Origin: Gammaproteobacteria bacterium
Lineage (GTDB): Bacteria; Pseudomonadota; Gammaproteobacteria; Pseudomonadales; Cellvibrionaceae
Reading direction: 5' to 3'
DNA: 64,000 nt
Assembly: GCA_021151625.1 (NCBI GenBank)
Contig: JAGKWY010000048.1
Location: forward strand, 5,502-69,501
The translations under genes were made by a program, and so were the position numbers. This document shows, one piece after another, positions 26,428 through 37,182 of this stretch. Under the pieces are notes generated by a model. That model was given only the letters and a program-made list of their open reading frames with translations, was not told the DNA's origin and made no database searches. The first letter of the stretch is position 1; the number at the start of each line of letters is the position of its first letter.

Positions 26428-27456
26428 TTAAATGCCGCTGTAATGTTGCGCAGCATCGCGCAACACACAGCTATCAAACCCTGCCTGGGTTAATAAATGC
26501 ACAGCCACATCGCTGCGTCGCCCGGAATCGTCCGTCACCACATAGGTCACAGTGTCATCAAGATTTTTTAACTGGTTGCGCAGTTGATTCAGCGGGATAT
26601 TGCGACTATCAGGAACTGATTGCATACGTCGTTCCAAGGGCAAGCGAACATCCAGAATTTGATAAGGTGGCAATTCAGGTGCGCGCTTTTTCAAATCTTC
26701 CGCGGTGACGAACTTGAGGATCGGCTCTTGTAACAGCTCACGGAAGTCTTCTTTTTTCAACCGCATAACTTTACCGGGGGTAATCATTTTGACGGTAGCA
26801 TTGCGCGTAGTATCACCCACCAATGCCTCTTCACCAAAATAGTTACCTGGTCGCAACGCCGCAAGAATTTTACCTGCAGTGTCCATCACCATGGCACTGC
26901 CGGATTCCAGCACATAAAAGTAATCGCCACGCTCCCCCTGCTTGATCACCACTTCATCCGCCTGAACCTTGTGCCCACTAAAGCGAATAAAGAGTTGACG
27001 AATATTAGCTGGAGGCAAACGACTAAACAGCGGTGATTGCAGCAGCGAAGACATCCAGTCGTTGTCGTCGTGCAGGCTAACGCCAGAGGTATCTACCTCT
27101 TCATCACTGGACTCACTCCAGGCCAATACCAGATCGATAAAATCACTGTCCACTGCGAGTAAAGTTACGTCGGATTTAGCAACTGCTGACACCTGGGTTG
27201 GCTGGGTAATATTCAATGGGGAACGACGAGACTCGCTCGCCGGATTAATAGTGCTCACCTGGAAGCTGGAATCGATAAGATCGACTGTTCCGCCTACCAG
27301 ATAGACTTTTTCAGGAAATGGACGCCCACGCTTGAAGATAATCGTTCCCTTGGAGACTTCCCGCAGATTGGCCTTCTCTGCGACCTGTACCAGATATTCA
27401 TGGCTCAAGGTGTTGAAAGGTGCGAAGGACGCTAATACATCAAGGCTAATCGCCAT
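26428..27456 (-). CDS. Cyclic-nucleotide-binding protein with inactive rhodanese domain
   Basis: 342 residues. Two cNMP-binding-type domains (about 8-110 and 140-240) are followed by a rhodanese-like domain (about 255-342). The second cNMP domain has a full phosphate-binding cassette (NYFGEEALVGDTTRNATV), while the first lacks one. In the rhodanese loop TDDSGRRS (308-315) an Asp (309) sits where the catalytic Cys of CxxGxRS should be, so sulfur transfer is not expected. No DNA-binding domain is present. The likely role is as a signal-binding adaptor; the partner is unknown. A perfect small palindrome lies just upstream at 27491-27507. Confidence 0.82.
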   Translation of the reverse strand: MAISLDVLASFAPFNTLSHEYLVQVAEKANLREVSKGTIIFKRGRPFPEKVYLVGGTVDLIDSSFQVSTINPASESRRSPLNITQPTQVSAVAKSDVTLLAVDSDFIDLVLAWSESSDEEVDTSGVSLHDDNDWMSSLLQSPLFSRLPPANIRQLFIRFSGHKVQADEVVIKQGERGDYFYVLESGSAMVMDTAGKILAALRPGNYFGEEALVGDTTRNATVKMITPGKVMRLKKEDFRELLQEPILKFVTAEDLKKRAPELPPYQILDVRLPLERRMQSVPDSRNIPLNQLRNQLKNLDDTVTYVVTDDSGRRSDVAVHLLTQAGFDSCVLRDAAQHYSGI

Positions 27457-27490
27457 TTTTCAGCTCCGCTTGTCTAACTAACTCGGCCCA

Positions 27491-27507
27491 ATACCTGAGA
27501 CAGGTAT
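27491..27507. promoter_or_regulatory. Palindrome upstream of the cNMP/rhodanese gene
   Basis: ATACCTG-AGA-CAGGTAT is a perfect 7-bp inverted repeat 35 bases before the start codon. It could be an operator or a leader hairpin. The cognate regulator is unknown. Confidence 0.4.
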
Positions 27508-27670
27508 GGAAAAAGCATTTTTATTAGAGAAATCGGCGCGATTATAAACAGCTCCCCCGGATAAAGGGCGAGCTTGTCGCCAGTCTTAGCACTGGGTCAC
27601 ACGCAGGTTGAGAGCAATTGCGCGTTCATCCCGGAAAAACAACCGCTCAACCTGAATACAAAAGCTTAAC

Positions 27671-29011
27671 TCACCGGGGAAAAGATACCAACGCAATTGG
27701 CGGATTGGCATAGCGATAGAACGCTACTACTGCTTTATACAACCACCAGCCATCTTTAGTTCCGGCCAACTCGCGAATGGAATGCATAGCAAAAGTCGGG
27801 CAACCTACGTCAATAGTTTTTACCCCGACCTCAGAAGCTACTATCGGGCCAATGGTACTACCGCAGCCCATGTCAGTTCGGGCAACAAACGCCTGCACTG
27901 GTACCTCCGCCTGTCCGCAAAACAGTCGAAACAAGGCACTGGTTTCACTGGTAGTGGCATAACGCTGGTTAGCATTTACCTTGATGACAGGGCCACGATT
28001 CAATAGTGGACCATGGTTTTCATCGTGCTTATCCATAAAGTTAGGATGGATGCCATGTGCGTTATCGGCGGAAATCATCATAGAGCGCTCAATAACTCGC
28101 ACCCGCTGATCCACATCGGGCAACAGCCGCTCAAGGAACTGCTGCAGCATTGGGCCTTTGGCCCCGCAGCAAGACGCACTGCCAACCTCTTCGTGATCCG
28201 TGCAAATCAACAGACTTGAAACCTCATTATCTGCTTGAAGAATGGACTCCAATCCTATGAAGCAACTCAATAAATTATCCAGTCGTGCGCTGGCGATAAA
28301 ATCCTGCTCAAGACCAATAAACGCCGGTCCCTGGGTATCGTAAAAACTGATCTCATAATCCAGCACCTGCTCAACCGGCAACTCCGGGAATTGGCGTCGT
28401 AACTCAGCGTGCAACAAACTGCGGAAATCCGGCAAGGCGGCATCTTCAGAAGGCAATTGCAGCACAAGAGGAACTATGTCTTTTTGAGCGTTGATCGAGC
28501 GGCTGTTGTTGGCTTCGCGGTCAAGATGGATCGCCAAACTGGGGATAATGGCTACAGCACGCGAAAAATCCAGCAACACGCTGGCAATTTGCCCCTGCTT
28601 ATCGCGGTATGACACCCTGCCCGCCATGGATAAATCGCGATCATACCAAGGCGCCAATAACGCACCGCCGTAGACCTCTACCCCCAACTGGAAGTAACCA
28701 CGACGATTCAACTCGGCACGTGGCTTCACTTTCAAGCAAGGGCTATCGGTATGTGCCCCCAACATGCGAATCCCGCTCGCCACCAAAGGGGCTTTGCCAT
28801 ATACAAATGCAATAACTGAAGAGTCATTACGTGTTACCAAATAGCGCTTGCCCGGCTCCAACTGCCAGGAGTCACCTTCGTATAAAGGGATGAAACCTGC
28901 AGCCATAAGGCGATTAGCCAGGTTGCTCGTTGCATGGAAAGGTGTTGGTGACCCCTGTAGGAATTGCATCAATCCAGTATTGAAATCATTGAGGGAAAGC
29001 GGATTTGTCAT
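27671..29011 (-). CDS. apeB: M18-family aminopeptidase (ApeB type)
   Basis: 446 residues from the ATG at 29011 ([14 protein letters not shown]). The metal-binding motifs are [18 protein letters not shown] (catalytic Glu pair) and [15 protein letters not shown], with a further His in FAMHSIRE. The enzymes are cytosolic, dodecameric zinc peptidases removing acidic or other N-terminal residues. The start lies inside the end region of tsaB (its stop is at 29017-29019), leaving only five bases, so the two genes are probably translated from one message. Confidence 0.93.
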   Translation of the reverse strand: MTNPLSLNDFNTGLMQFLQGSPTPFHATSNLANRLMAAGFIPLYEGDSWQLEPGKRYLVTRNDSSVIAFVYGKAPLVASGIRMLGAHTDSPCLKVKPRAELNRRGYFQLGVEVYGGALLAPWYDRDLSMAGRVSYRDKQGQIASVLLDFSRAVAIIPSLAIHLDREANNSRSINAQKDIVPLVLQLPSEDAALPDFRSLLHAELRRQFPELPVEQVLDYEISFYDTQGPAFIGLEQDFIASARLDNLLSCFIGLESILQADNEVSSLLICTDHEEVGSASCCGAKGPMLQQFLERLLPDVDQRVRVIERSMMISADNAHGIHPNFMDKHDENHGPLLNRGPVIKVNANQRYATTSETSALFRLFCGQAEVPVQAFVARTDMGCGSTIGPIVASEVGVKTIDVGCPTFAMHSIRELAGTKDGWWLYKAVVAFYRYANPPIALVSFPR

Positions 29012-29016
29012 AGGTC

Positions 29017-29736
29017 TCACACCAAAAAATCATTGGAGTTGCGAATGCGTTGTCGCTTTTGCCAGGAAACAGAGTCGCGCAAATATACCGGCTGCGCTTC
29101 CAACGCCGACACTGTCTGCCCCGCAGCGAACTTTGCGGCGGCAATCAAGGCCATATTTTCAGCATGGGGATGTATATCCAAAAATTGCCTGGCAGGATTG
29201 AGTAATTGTATCGCTGGATAATGCCAACCTGGGCCGATGCCCACAAATTCTCCCTGCAGCTTGCTAATCTGCACCTGATCCGCAAGTAGCTCCGGTGGCA
29301 CCACTGCCTCATCCACTATTGTCGAAACCAACTCGTCACTTCGGGAAAACACCCCGCAATAGACTTCATTCATGCGCGCATCCAACGCCACAAGTACAGG
29401 CAATTGCTCCTCAGGATTGGAGCGATAAAAACCAAGGGCCATAGCTTCGAGTGTAGAAACCGGAATAACCGGCAAACTGGCACCAAATGCTAAGCCCTGA
29501 ACAATGCCGGCACAAATACGCAGCCCGGTAAATGAGCCTGGGCCGCGGCCAAAGGCAATCGCATCCAAATCAGCAAGTTCACAGCTATTAGCTTTCAAGA
29601 GCTCATCAACCATCGGTAACAATCGTTGGGTATGGCTTTTGGCTGCCAATTCAAACAACGCGCTAACTACCCCATCGGAATAGAGCGCAACAGAGCAGGC
29701 ATCGGTGGAAGTATCCAGGGCGAGAATAAGACTCAT
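29017..29736 (-). CDS. tsaB: TsaB, tRNA threonylcarbamoyladenosine biosynthesis protein
   Basis: 239 residues. The N-terminus [16 protein letters not shown] and the motif [20 protein letters not shown] are typical of TsaB, the non-catalytic partner that joins TsaD and TsaE to make t6A37 on ANN-reading tRNAs. The C-terminal half is divergent, as usual. The ATG has a GAAGGG ribosome site. It lies downstream of adk, as in Pseudomonas, but a terminator (29818-29847) separates them, so much of its transcription probably starts in the short gap. Confidence 0.93.
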   Translation of the reverse strand: MSLILALDTSTDACSVALYSDGVVSALFELAAKSHTQRLLPMVDELLKANSCELADLDAIAFGRGPGSFTGLRICAGIVQGLAFGASLPVIPVSTLEAMALGFYRSNPEEQLPVLVALDARMNEVYCGVFSRSDELVSTIVDEAVVPPELLADQVQISKLQGEFVGIGPGWHYPAIQLLNPARQFLDIHPHAENMALIAAAKFAAGQTVSALEAQPVYLRDSVSWQKRQRIRNSNDFLV

Positions 29737-29817
29737 AACTACCCTTCAATCAAAATCGAACAGCCAGTGTGTTGGTACTGCTGTCAGGGAAATGTAGATC
29801 AAAAAAAACATTACATA

Positions 29818-29847
29818 AAAAAATAGGCTCCGTAGAGCCTATTTTTT
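29818..29847. terminator. Terminator after adk
   Basis: An AATAGGCTC stem pairs with GAGCCTATT around a CGTA loop. An A-run on the left and a T-run on the right extend the stem, and on the minus strand the stem is followed by a T-run. It ends the adk transcript and partly insulates tsaB. Confidence 0.88.
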
Positions 29848-29864
29848 GCTTTAGCGGATAAGTA

Positions 29865-30518
29865 TTAGCCTAATACAGTCAACAACTGCTGGCGAATTCC
29901 ATCAACACTACCGATGCCACTAATACGAGTATATTTTGGCGCTTTACTGGTATCTGAAGCTGCCAGATCCTGATAGAAACCAACCAGAGGTTCTGTCTGA
30001 TCATGGTAAACACCCAAGCGCTTACGCACAGTGTCTTCTTTATCATCGGGGCGCTGGATCAACGGCTCACCGGTCAAATCATCATGATCAGCCACTTTCG
30101 GGGCATTGTGGATCACGTGGTAAACACGACCTGACGCTTCATGCACACGACGGCCACTCAAGCGGGAAACAATCTCTTCATCTGGCACATGGATTTCAAT
30201 CACATGATCTATATCCACGCCTGCTTCAAGCATGGCTTCAGCCTGGGGGATAGTACGCGGAAAACCGTCAAACAAAAAACCGTTAGAACAATCGCTGGAT
30301 GCAATACGCTCTTTTACCAGGGAAATAATCAAATCATCAGGCACAAGACCACCAGCTGCCATGATGTCTTTGGCCTGCAAGCCCAAGGTCGTACCCGCTT
30401 TAACCGCGGCGCGCAGCATATCGCCGGTAGAAATTTGTGGAATACCAAATTTCTCCATAATCAACTGCGCTTGAGTACCCTTGCCTGCCCCTGGCGCGCC
30501 CAACAGTATTACTCTCAT
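29865..30518 (-). CDS. adk: Adk, adenylate kinase
   Basis: 217 residues, long-form bacterial adenylate kinase. The P-loop [10 protein letters not shown], the AMP-binding [10 protein letters not shown] and [10 protein letters not shown], and a LID region without zinc cysteines ([13 protein letters not shown]) are present. It interconverts 2 ADP with ATP and AMP. The start has a GAGGAGC ribosome site. The 294 bases upstream, up to the divergent Lrp gene, contain a GGCAGC/GCTGCC hairpin near the start and another AACGCC/GGCGTT pair; no gene is seen there. Confidence 0.97.
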   Translation of the reverse strand: MRVILLGAPGAGKGTQAQLIMEKFGIPQISTGDMLRAAVKAGTTLGLQAKDIMAAGGLVPDDLIISLVKERIASSDCSNGFLFDGFPRTIPQAEAMLEAGVDIDHVIEIHVPDEEIVSRLSGRRVHEASGRVYHVIHNAPKVADHDDLTGEPLIQRPDDKEDTVRKRLGVYHDQTEPLVGFYQDLAASDTSKAPKYTRISGIGSVDGIRQQLLTVLG

Positions 30519-30812
30519 CTCGGATTGCTCCTCAGCATTATTTTTATCGGGCCAGGCAGCAATTCAGGCTGCCCTTGACCACGAAACACCGGCATAAAAC
30601 GCCCTACAAAAGAGGCGTTACGATACACGGCCAGGAAGGCAATCACAATACGCGGGTAAAGCATCTTCCTAGCAAAACGCCTGATTGAAAGGATTTTTTA
30701 CTTATAACCGGCCTATAAGGACAAACATTATGAAACGTATCCTCAATTCATTGCCCATAGGAAATTTTCATCCTAGAATGACGGGATAACTACAATCATT
30801 CAGGATAAGACC

Positions 30813-31283
30813 ATGTCCACTACTATTGAGCTTGATGAATACGACCGCAAAATATTGCGCGCCCTCCAGGAAAATGCCGATTACTCCATGGCAGATCTGG
30901 GCAATATGATTGGCCTGTCGCACACCCCCTGCTGGCGTCGACTCAAACGCCTGGAAACTGAAGGGGTGATTCGCGGTAAGGTAACACTGCTTGACCCCAA
31001 ACTCCTCAACCTCGGAGTAACAGTACACGCCTACATCACCATCAAAAACCACGATGCCAACTCACTGGAAGCCTTTGAGCAGGCTGTACAAGCCATTCCC
31101 GAAGTTGTTGAATGCTATTCAACCAGCGGCGAGAAGGATTATGTACTGCGCGTAGTCGTAGAAAGTGTTGAACACTACGAGCGTCTCATGAAACAAACTC
31201 TGATCCATTTGCCCAATATAGGCTCAATCAATTCTGCCTTTGCATTAAAGCAAGTGAAATTCACAACGCAGTTGCCTATATAA
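30813..31283 (+). CDS. Lrp/AsnC-family transcriptional regulator
   Basis: 156 residues. The N-terminal winged helix (LDEYDRKILRALQENADYSM, GLSHTPCWRRLKRLETEGVI) and the C-terminal RAM ligand domain (VVECYSTSGEKDYVLRVVVE) define the family. Such proteins bind amino acids and regulate amino-acid genes. The target is unknown: ald, a frequent Lrp target, is 11.5 kb away. Sequence similarity alone does not separate global Lrp from local AsnC-like regulators, and no operator was recognised. Confidence 0.93.
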   Translation: MSTTIELDEYDRKILRALQENADYSMADLGNMIGLSHTPCWRRLKRLETEGVIRGKVTLLDPKLLNLGVTVHAYITIKNHDANSLEAFEQAVQAIPEVVECYSTSGEKDYVLRVVVESVEHYERLMKQTLIHLPNIGSINSAFALKQVKFTTQLPI

Positions 31284-31341
31284 AATCTCCCTGCAAACGA
31301 ATAACTACTCCGCAACTACCCTAAACAAATAGCGAGGGCAA

Positions 31342-33441
31342 ATGGATATTCTGTCGGTGCTGATTTTCGTGGGGGCATTGTTGTTATGGAGTCTTTGGGT
31401 TTACCGCGGAGCGCAGAAATCGCGCGAGGAGGATCTTGCAACAACTGAAGGAGCCGAGGAGCTTTTAGCCGAAATCCAGCAATTACAGCAGCAAGTGGCT
31501 AATGCGGTCGACCGAGACGATTACCCTGAAGCAATCAATATCAGCGAACAAATGCTGATACTTTCTGATAACCACTTCAGTGATGATCCAGAAGTAATTT
31601 TGCCACTGCTAGCCGCCCTGTCCAATTTCCATCAGATCGCCGATCAACCTCTGCAGGCTATACCCTATTTAGAACGCAGTATCCTCTTGCGAGAAAAGTT
31701 TCCTAACCTTCACTCGGATCAAGCTGATTCACTTGGCGAACTGGCCGGGCTACATTTGCAATCAGGTGCATTACGCGAAGCCATGCCACTGATTCGGCGT
31801 GAAATAGAACTGCGTCGCCGTCACTGTGCTCCCGACGCAGCCCTGTTGCGTGCGCAGTGCAAGCTGTTATCACTCAATATGCAAGAACCTGCTATGGCTG
31901 AACCGTTGCGTCGCGACATTACCGCAACAGCTAAAAAACTCGATCAAGAACTAGTAGCAAATCTGGCAAACGAAGCAAATGCTACCCTCACAGATGCATT
32001 GCACGAAGGTCGTGTAAATATCGCCTGGCAAGCTGCAGAAACTGCAGTATTGCTTTCGGCCGTAGCCTACGGACCAGAAGCCGACTCCGCCTATGTATGC
32101 CGTGGCAATTTGGCGGAAATGCTGCGCCGAAACCGTCGCTTCGAAGATGCAGAAGTTCAATTCCTGCAATTGATAGCCGAGGAAGAAAAACGCGAAAGCA
32201 GCGCAGAGGGGTTGCGTGTGGTTTTCAATAATCTGGCCTTGCTCTATGACGAATGTGGTCGCACAGAAGACGCAGAAAAATTGCGCGATAGGCAGATGAT
32301 GTTATTGCAGAGCGGCAAAGTGAATACAGAATCGCACTTCAACGCGCTCAACAACCTTGCTGTAAGTCAATCCAATAAGGGGGACAACGAAACAGCGGCA
32401 AAAACTTACTCCGAAGCATTGGCGCTGTCACCAGAAGGTGATGGAGTACAGCCAGGTGTGTGGGCAGATACACTGAACAACTACGCCATCACACTGGTTA
32501 ACCTTAAGCGCCTGCCAGAAGCTGGTCGTCTGTACAAAAAAGTGTTGGATGCTAAGAAAGCTGGTTTGGATATTCCTATTCTCACAATAGCTGGCAGCTT
32601 TAACGGCCTGGGAATAGTGTCCGAACAACTCGGCAAACTCGCTCAAGCTCAGGATATGTTTGAACGCGCGCTCGCGATTAAAGTAAAACACTTACCGACA
32701 GACAATCCCTCGCTCGAAACAGCCAGGCACAACCTAGGTTCTATCTACTGGAAAAATGGCGAGATTGCTCGTGCAGCAGAAATGGCCCAAGCGGTATTAA
32801 CCACCCGTGAGCAACGCCTGGGCAAGAATCATCCAGACACCCAATCAGCACGCGCCAATCTGAAAATGGTTTCTGAAATCATGCAGCCTGAAGCAACTCC
32901 TGTCACACGCGATACGATAGACGCGTTGATGGTGCAAACCACGAATGGTCAACTTTTTCGTTATGCCACTTTCGATTTTGGTCGCGCTCACGATAAAAGC
33001 GTTAGCATGGTACTTGTGTCAGAAGCAGAAGCCCTAACACTACAACGCAAACTAACACTCGTCCTGCCACAAGGCTGGCATTGCTTTATTGGTTCTACTC
33101 GCTGGTTAGGCGAAGAGAAACACGATGGCATGGCCGAATTAGTGGCAATTAAAGCCGAGTCGCAATTCGACTGCTTGCGCGTCGCCCGCACTGATGCAGT
33201 AAACCATGATCTGGACACTGAGGGCATTATCCAAACCCTGCAGGACTATGACCGCCGCTTTGGCATTCGCATTTACAGTGCAGAAACAGACTCAGTAGGT
33301 TTTATGCTGTTGCGTTTACCTGAAGACCTGGATGCATTTGCACAGGAGCTGCTGGATTTTTGCATGGATATGGAAGATATCGAGTTAATCAAGGAAATGA
33401 TTAACTCATCAGGAAATCGGGTGGAGTTGTGGTGGGACTAA
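31342..33441 (+). CDS. Membrane-anchored TPR-repeat protein, function unknown
   Basis: 699 residues. One N-terminal membrane helix (residues of about 3-21, ILSVLIFVGALLLWSLWVY) is followed by a Glu/Gln-rich segment and a long array of kinesin-light-chain-type TPR repeats (about 45-520; examples PLQAIPYLERSILLREKF, LAQAQDMFERALAIKVKHL). The last 150 residues form a separate domain of mixed strands and helices with VSMVLVSEAEALTLQRKLTL, unfamiliar to me. The topology suggests a scaffold facing the cytoplasm. It lies 58 bases after the Lrp gene and could share its transcript. Confidence 0.75.
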   Translation: MDILSVLIFVGALLLWSLWVYRGAQKSREEDLATTEGAEELLAEIQQLQQQVANAVDRDDYPEAINISEQMLILSDNHFSDDPEVILPLLAALSNFHQIADQPLQAIPYLERSILLREKFPNLHSDQADSLGELAGLHLQSGALREAMPLIRREIELRRRHCAPDAALLRAQCKLLSLNMQEPAMAEPLRRDITATAKKLDQELVANLANEANATLTDALHEGRVNIAWQAAETAVLLSAVAYGPEADSAYVCRGNLAEMLRRNRRFEDAEVQFLQLIAEEEKRESSAEGLRVVFNNLALLYDECGRTEDAEKLRDRQMMLLQSGKVNTESHFNALNNLAVSQSNKGDNETAAKTYSEALALSPEGDGVQPGVWADTLNNYAITLVNLKRLPEAGRLYKKVLDAKKAGLDIPILTIAGSFNGLGIVSEQLGKLAQAQDMFERALAIKVKHLPTDNPSLETARHNLGSIYWKNGEIARAAEMAQAVLTTREQRLGKNHPDTQSARANLKMVSEIMQPEATPVTRDTIDALMVQTTNGQLFRYATFDFGRAHDKSVSMVLVSEAEALTLQRKLTLVLPQGWHCFIGSTRWLGEEKHDGMAELVAIKAESQFDCLRVARTDAVNHDLDTEGIIQTLQDYDRRFGIRIYSAETDSVGFMLLRLPEDLDAFAQELLDFCMDMEDIELIKEMINSSGNRVELWWD

Positions 33442-33474
33442 GCTGACATATTGAGCCTAGCCCCACCGATCGCG

Positions 33475-34047
33475 CTAGTTAGCTTTATATGCAATAGCCT
33501 CCCAACTCGCCGCGACGATTTTTTTTAACATATCGTCATCTACCTCAATCAAACCCAGCAGCCGCTTGCGCGCAATTTCAAAAATGGGTTCAAAGCCGAG
33601 AGAAAACAAAATGTCGTCCGGTAAATCTTTCAACAGGGCGCGTTCACGTCCTTGTGAGAAAAACTCAAATAAGGGCGTTAGCTCCTGTCGTGCGACTTCA
33701 TGCAAACTGCGCAACAAATCAGGTGGCAAATGATCAAACTGGCCTTTGCTGAGCAAAATTTCCGGCTCGCGCATAAACAATTGCCAAAAAGTTTTACCCA
33801 GATTTTTAAATTGCTCTTCTAACGGCAAACCACTCTGTTGCGTTGCTCGTAACTCAGTTGCCACCCGATTAATAATTTGGCCATGTAATTTGTTGATCAA
33901 ATCTTCGCGATCCTCAAAATACAAATACAAAGTTCCCGTTGCAACACCAGCCTCTTTGGCAACATCGCGCACTGAAAAACCGTGAAAGCCTTTACTTGCC
34001 AAGAGCTTCAATGTTGCAGCAAGAATGGTTTCGCACTTACTGATCAT
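33475..34047 (-). CDS. TetR-family repressor of the RND efflux operon
   Basis: 190 residues from the ATG at 34047. The N-terminal helix-turn-helix (LLASKGFHGFSVRDVAKEAG, VATGTLYLYFEDREDLINKL) is canonical TetR; the C-terminal ligand domain is unlike well-known members. It follows the RND pump gene by 9 bases at the 3' end of the same operon. A likely binding site is the 18-base palindrome at 38368-38385 in front of the fusion-protein gene, which would give autorepression of the whole operon. Confidence 0.88.
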   Translation of the reverse strand: MISKCETILAATLKLLASKGFHGFSVRDVAKEAGVATGTLYLYFEDREDLINKLHGQIINRVATELRATQQSGLPLEEQFKNLGKTFWQLFMREPEILLSKGQFDHLPPDLLRSLHEVARQELTPLFEFFSQGRERALLKDLPDDILFSLGFEPIFEIARKRLLGLIEVDDDMLKKIVAASWEAIAYKAN

Positions 34048-34056
34048 CAATTTACA

Positions 34057-37000
34057 TTACTCCGCTTTTTTCGCCGGTGCCCAACGCTTGGCCAGGCGAA
34101 ACACCACCACAAAAAATACCGGCACGAAAAAGATGGCCAATACCGTGGCTGAAAACATACCGCCAAATACTCCGGTACCAATCGCATTCTGGCTACCTGA
34201 GCCCGCACCAGTACTTAAGACCAAGGGAGTTACACCGAGCATAAATGCCAGCGAGGTCATAATGATGGGGCGCAGACGCATGCGTACCGCTTCCATGGTT
34301 GCCTCAAGTAAATCCATACCTTGTTCATAAAGTGCTTTGGCAAACTCAACAATCAGGATCGCGTTTTTTGCCGCAAGACCGATAGTTGTTAGCAAGCCAA
34401 CCTGGAAATACACATCGTTAGACAAACCTCTCGCCATTGCGAATAACACCGCGCCGATAACGCCCAGCGGAACCACTAACATCACCGAAATCGGTACCGA
34501 CCAACTTTCATAAAGTGCAGCGAGACACAAGAAAACAATTAGAATTGAAAGCGCATATAACATCGGCGCCTGATTACCCGATTCTCGCTCCTGCAGCGAC
34601 ATGCCCGTCCACTGATAACCAATTCCTGCTGGTAATTTCGCTGCAATTTCTTCTGCTGCCAACATTGCATCACCTGAACTGACACCCGGCGCGCCCTGCC
34701 CCAATATATTGACCGAAGACACACCGTTATAACGCTCAAGTCGCGGCGAACCGTAAATCCACCGCCCCGATGTAAATGCAGAAAACGGCACCATTTCATT
34801 TTTGTTGTTGCGCACATACCAGTTTTTTACATCCTCCGGCAACATGCGATATTGAGCTTCACCTTGCACATAGACTTTTTTCACGCGTCCTTTATCAATA
34901 AAGTCATTCACGTAACTCGCCGCCCAGGCCGTTGAAAAAACACTGTTAATATCGCTCAGTGAAATACCTAATGCTGCCGCTTTTTCCTGGTCGACATCCA
35001 ATTTAAATTGCGGGTTGTCATCCTGCCCATTAGGGCGCACACCAACCAGGCGCGGGTCTTGTGCGGCTGCACCTAAAAATTGGTTGCGCGCTTGCATTAA
35101 AGTTTCATGCCCTAAACCACCCAAATCCTGCAACTGCAAATTAAATCCAGATGAAGTACCCAATTGGGTAATGGCCGGCGGCACAAATGGAAACACCATG
35201 GCATCTTTAATTTGTGTGAACGCGCCCATCGCGCGCCCGGCAATTGCCTGCACATGCTGCGCATCATCGGTACGCTCGCTCCAATCGCGCAAACCAACAA
35301 ACGCGATACCATTATTTTGCCCGCGACCACTGAAGCTAAATCCAATCACCGAGAATACCGACCGCACATTAGCTTTTTCGGTTTCCAGAAAGTGTTGTTC
35401 AACCTGATTCATTACCCCGATTGAACGCTCTTTAGTGGCGCCCACTGGCAAGGTCATTTGGGTAAATAAAACCCCCTGGTCTTCATCCGGCAAAAATGAA
35501 CCCGGCAAACGCGTAAACAACAAACCCAATACCACAACGATCGCCACATAAATTGCCATGTAACGACCCGTGCGTCCCAACATGGATTTCACACCCGTTT
35601 GATATTTGTCCGTTGCACGATTGAAGTTGCGATTAAACCAACCAAAAAATCCAGTCTTATGATAGTGGTCTGCATCAACGGGTTTTAACATGCTTGCGCA
35701 AAGGGCGGGTGTGAGCGTAAGCGCAACAATGACTGACAAGGCCATGGCAGAAACAATCGTGATAGAGAACTGGCGATAAATAACGCCCGTAGAACCACCA
35801 AAAAATGCCATGGGAACAAATACCGCCGCGAGCACCAATGCAATACCAATTAACGCCCCAGTAATTTGCTGCATGGATTTGCGCGTCGCCTCGCGCGGCG
35901 ACAGGCCATCCTCCGCCATAACACGCTCAACGTTTTCCACCACAACAATGGCATCATCCACCAACAAACCAATCGCGAGGACCATGGCAAACATGGTGAG
36001 CGTGTTGATCGAAAACCCGAAAGTTTGCAGCACCGCAAAAGTTCCCAACAACACCACTGGCACAGCAATAGTGGGAATCAGGGTTGCGCGAAAATTTTGC
36101 AAAAACAAATACATCACCAAAAACACCAGCACTATGGCTTCGATGAGTGTATGTACTACTTTTTCAATCGAGAGTTTTACAAAAGGTGTGGTGTCATACG
36201 GATAAACCACTTCCAGCCCTTGCGGAAAAAACTTTTCCAATTCACCAATGCGTTTGCGCACGGAATCAGCGGTATCCAGTGCGTTGGCGCCCGATGCAAG
36301 AGTTACCGCCAGACCGGTTGCCGGGCGATCGTTATATTCAGTTTCAAATTGATAATTTTCACCGCCCAGCTCAACTCGCGCTACATCACCTAAACGAATT
36401 TGCGAACCGTCCTGATTCACACGCAGTAAAATATTGCGGAACTGCTCCGGCGTATTCAACCGGGTTTGCACCACAATACTGGCGTTAATTTGTTGCCCGG
36501 GTAATGCCGGGGTACCACCCAATTCACCGGCGGCAATTTGCGCATTCTGCGCGCGAATTGCTGTAACAACATCGACAGTCGTTAATTTATAGGTGGCGAG
36601 TTTATTGGCATCCAACCAAATGCGCATGGCGTATTGCGAACCAAATAATTGAATCTGGCCCACACCATTCACACGGCTTAATTGATCCTGCACGTTTGCC
36701 GCCACATAGTCGGCAATGTCATATTTATCCATCTGACCATCAGAAGATACAAAGGCTGCCACCATCAGAAATCCTGCTGACGATTTGGTAACACGAACCC
36801 CTTGCTGCTGTACTTCTTGCGGCAATAATGGCATGGCCGTTTGCAATTTATTTTGTACTTGCACCTGGGCAATATCAGGGTCCGTGCCAGCTTGAAAAGT
36901 CACCGTCACGTCACCGCGACCACTGGAATCACTAGTAGATGACATGTATTGCACATTATCGATACCAGTCAGTCCCTGCTCAATAATCTGGATCACCGTA

Positions 37001-37176
37001 TCCTGCACAGTTTGCGCGGAAGCACCGGGATAATTAACACCAATACTTACTGACGGCGGCGCAACTTCCGGATACTGTTCTATCGGCAATTTTGCAATCG
37101 AGAGCAAACCCGCCAACATAATGATGATGGAAATTACCCAGGCGAATACCGGGCGATCAATAAAGAACTTTGCCAT
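34057..37176 (-). CDS. RND multidrug efflux transporter (AcrB/MexB type)
   Basis: 1039 residues, the normal HAE1-family length, with twelve membrane helices and two large periplasmic loops. It starts [20 protein letters not shown]. The proton-relay residues are visible in [17 protein letters not shown] (Asp pair, helix 4) and [15 protein letters not shown] (Lys, helix 10). It takes up hydrophobic or amphiphilic compounds from the periplasm and inner membrane and passes them out with the fusion protein encoded at 37183-38334. No outer-membrane TolC/OprM gene is in the operon, so a channel from elsewhere must be used. Substrates cannot be predicted. Confidence 0.95.
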   Translation of the reverse strand: MAKFFIDRPVFAWVISIIIMLAGLLSIAKLPIEQYPEVAPPSVSIGVNYPGASAQTVQDTVIQIIEQGLTGIDNVQYMSSTSDSSGRGDVTVTFQAGTDPDIAQVQVQNKLQTAMPLLPQEVQQQGVRVTKSSAGFLMVAAFVSSDGQMDKYDIADYVAANVQDQLSRVNGVGQIQLFGSQYAMRIWLDANKLATYKLTTVDVVTAIRAQNAQIAAGELGGTPALPGQQINASIVVQTRLNTPEQFRNILLRVNQDGSQIRLGDVARVELGGENYQFETEYNDRPATGLAVTLASGANALDTADSVRKRIGELEKFFPQGLEVVYPYDTTPFVKLSIEKVVHTLIEAIVLVFLVMYLFLQNFRATLIPTIAVPVVLLGTFAVLQTFGFSINTLTMFAMVLAIGLLVDDAIVVVENVERVMAEDGLSPREATRKSMQQITGALIGIALVLAAVFVPMAFFGGSTGVIYRQFSITIVSAMALSVIVALTLTPALCASMLKPVDADHYHKTGFFGWFNRNFNRATDKYQTGVKSMLGRTGRYMAIYVAIVVVLGLLFTRLPGSFLPDEDQGVLFTQMTLPVGATKERSIGVMNQVEQHFLETEKANVRSVFSVIGFSFSGRGQNNGIAFVGLRDWSERTDDAQHVQAIAGRAMGAFTQIKDAMVFPFVPPAITQLGTSSGFNLQLQDLGGLGHETLMQARNQFLGAAAQDPRLVGVRPNGQDDNPQFKLDVDQEKAAALGISLSDINSVFSTAWAASYVNDFIDKGRVKKVYVQGEAQYRMLPEDVKNWYVRNNKNEMVPFSAFTSGRWIYGSPRLERYNGVSSVNILGQGAPGVSSGDAMLAAEEIAAKLPAGIGYQWTGMSLQERESGNQAPMLYALSILIVFLCLAALYESWSVPISVMLVVPLGVIGAVLFAMARGLSNDVYFQVGLLTTIGLAAKNAILIVEFAKALYEQGMDLLEATMEAVRMRLRPIIMTSLAFMLGVTPLVLSTGAGSGSQNAIGTGVFGGMFSATVLAIFFVPVFFVVVFRLAKRWAPAKKAE

Positions 37177-37182
37177 GATTGA

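Noticed and set aside
34539..36488. Several long frames antisense to the RND pump gene
   Set aside because: They mirror codon bias of the pump gene, have no ribosome sites and no recognisable motifs.
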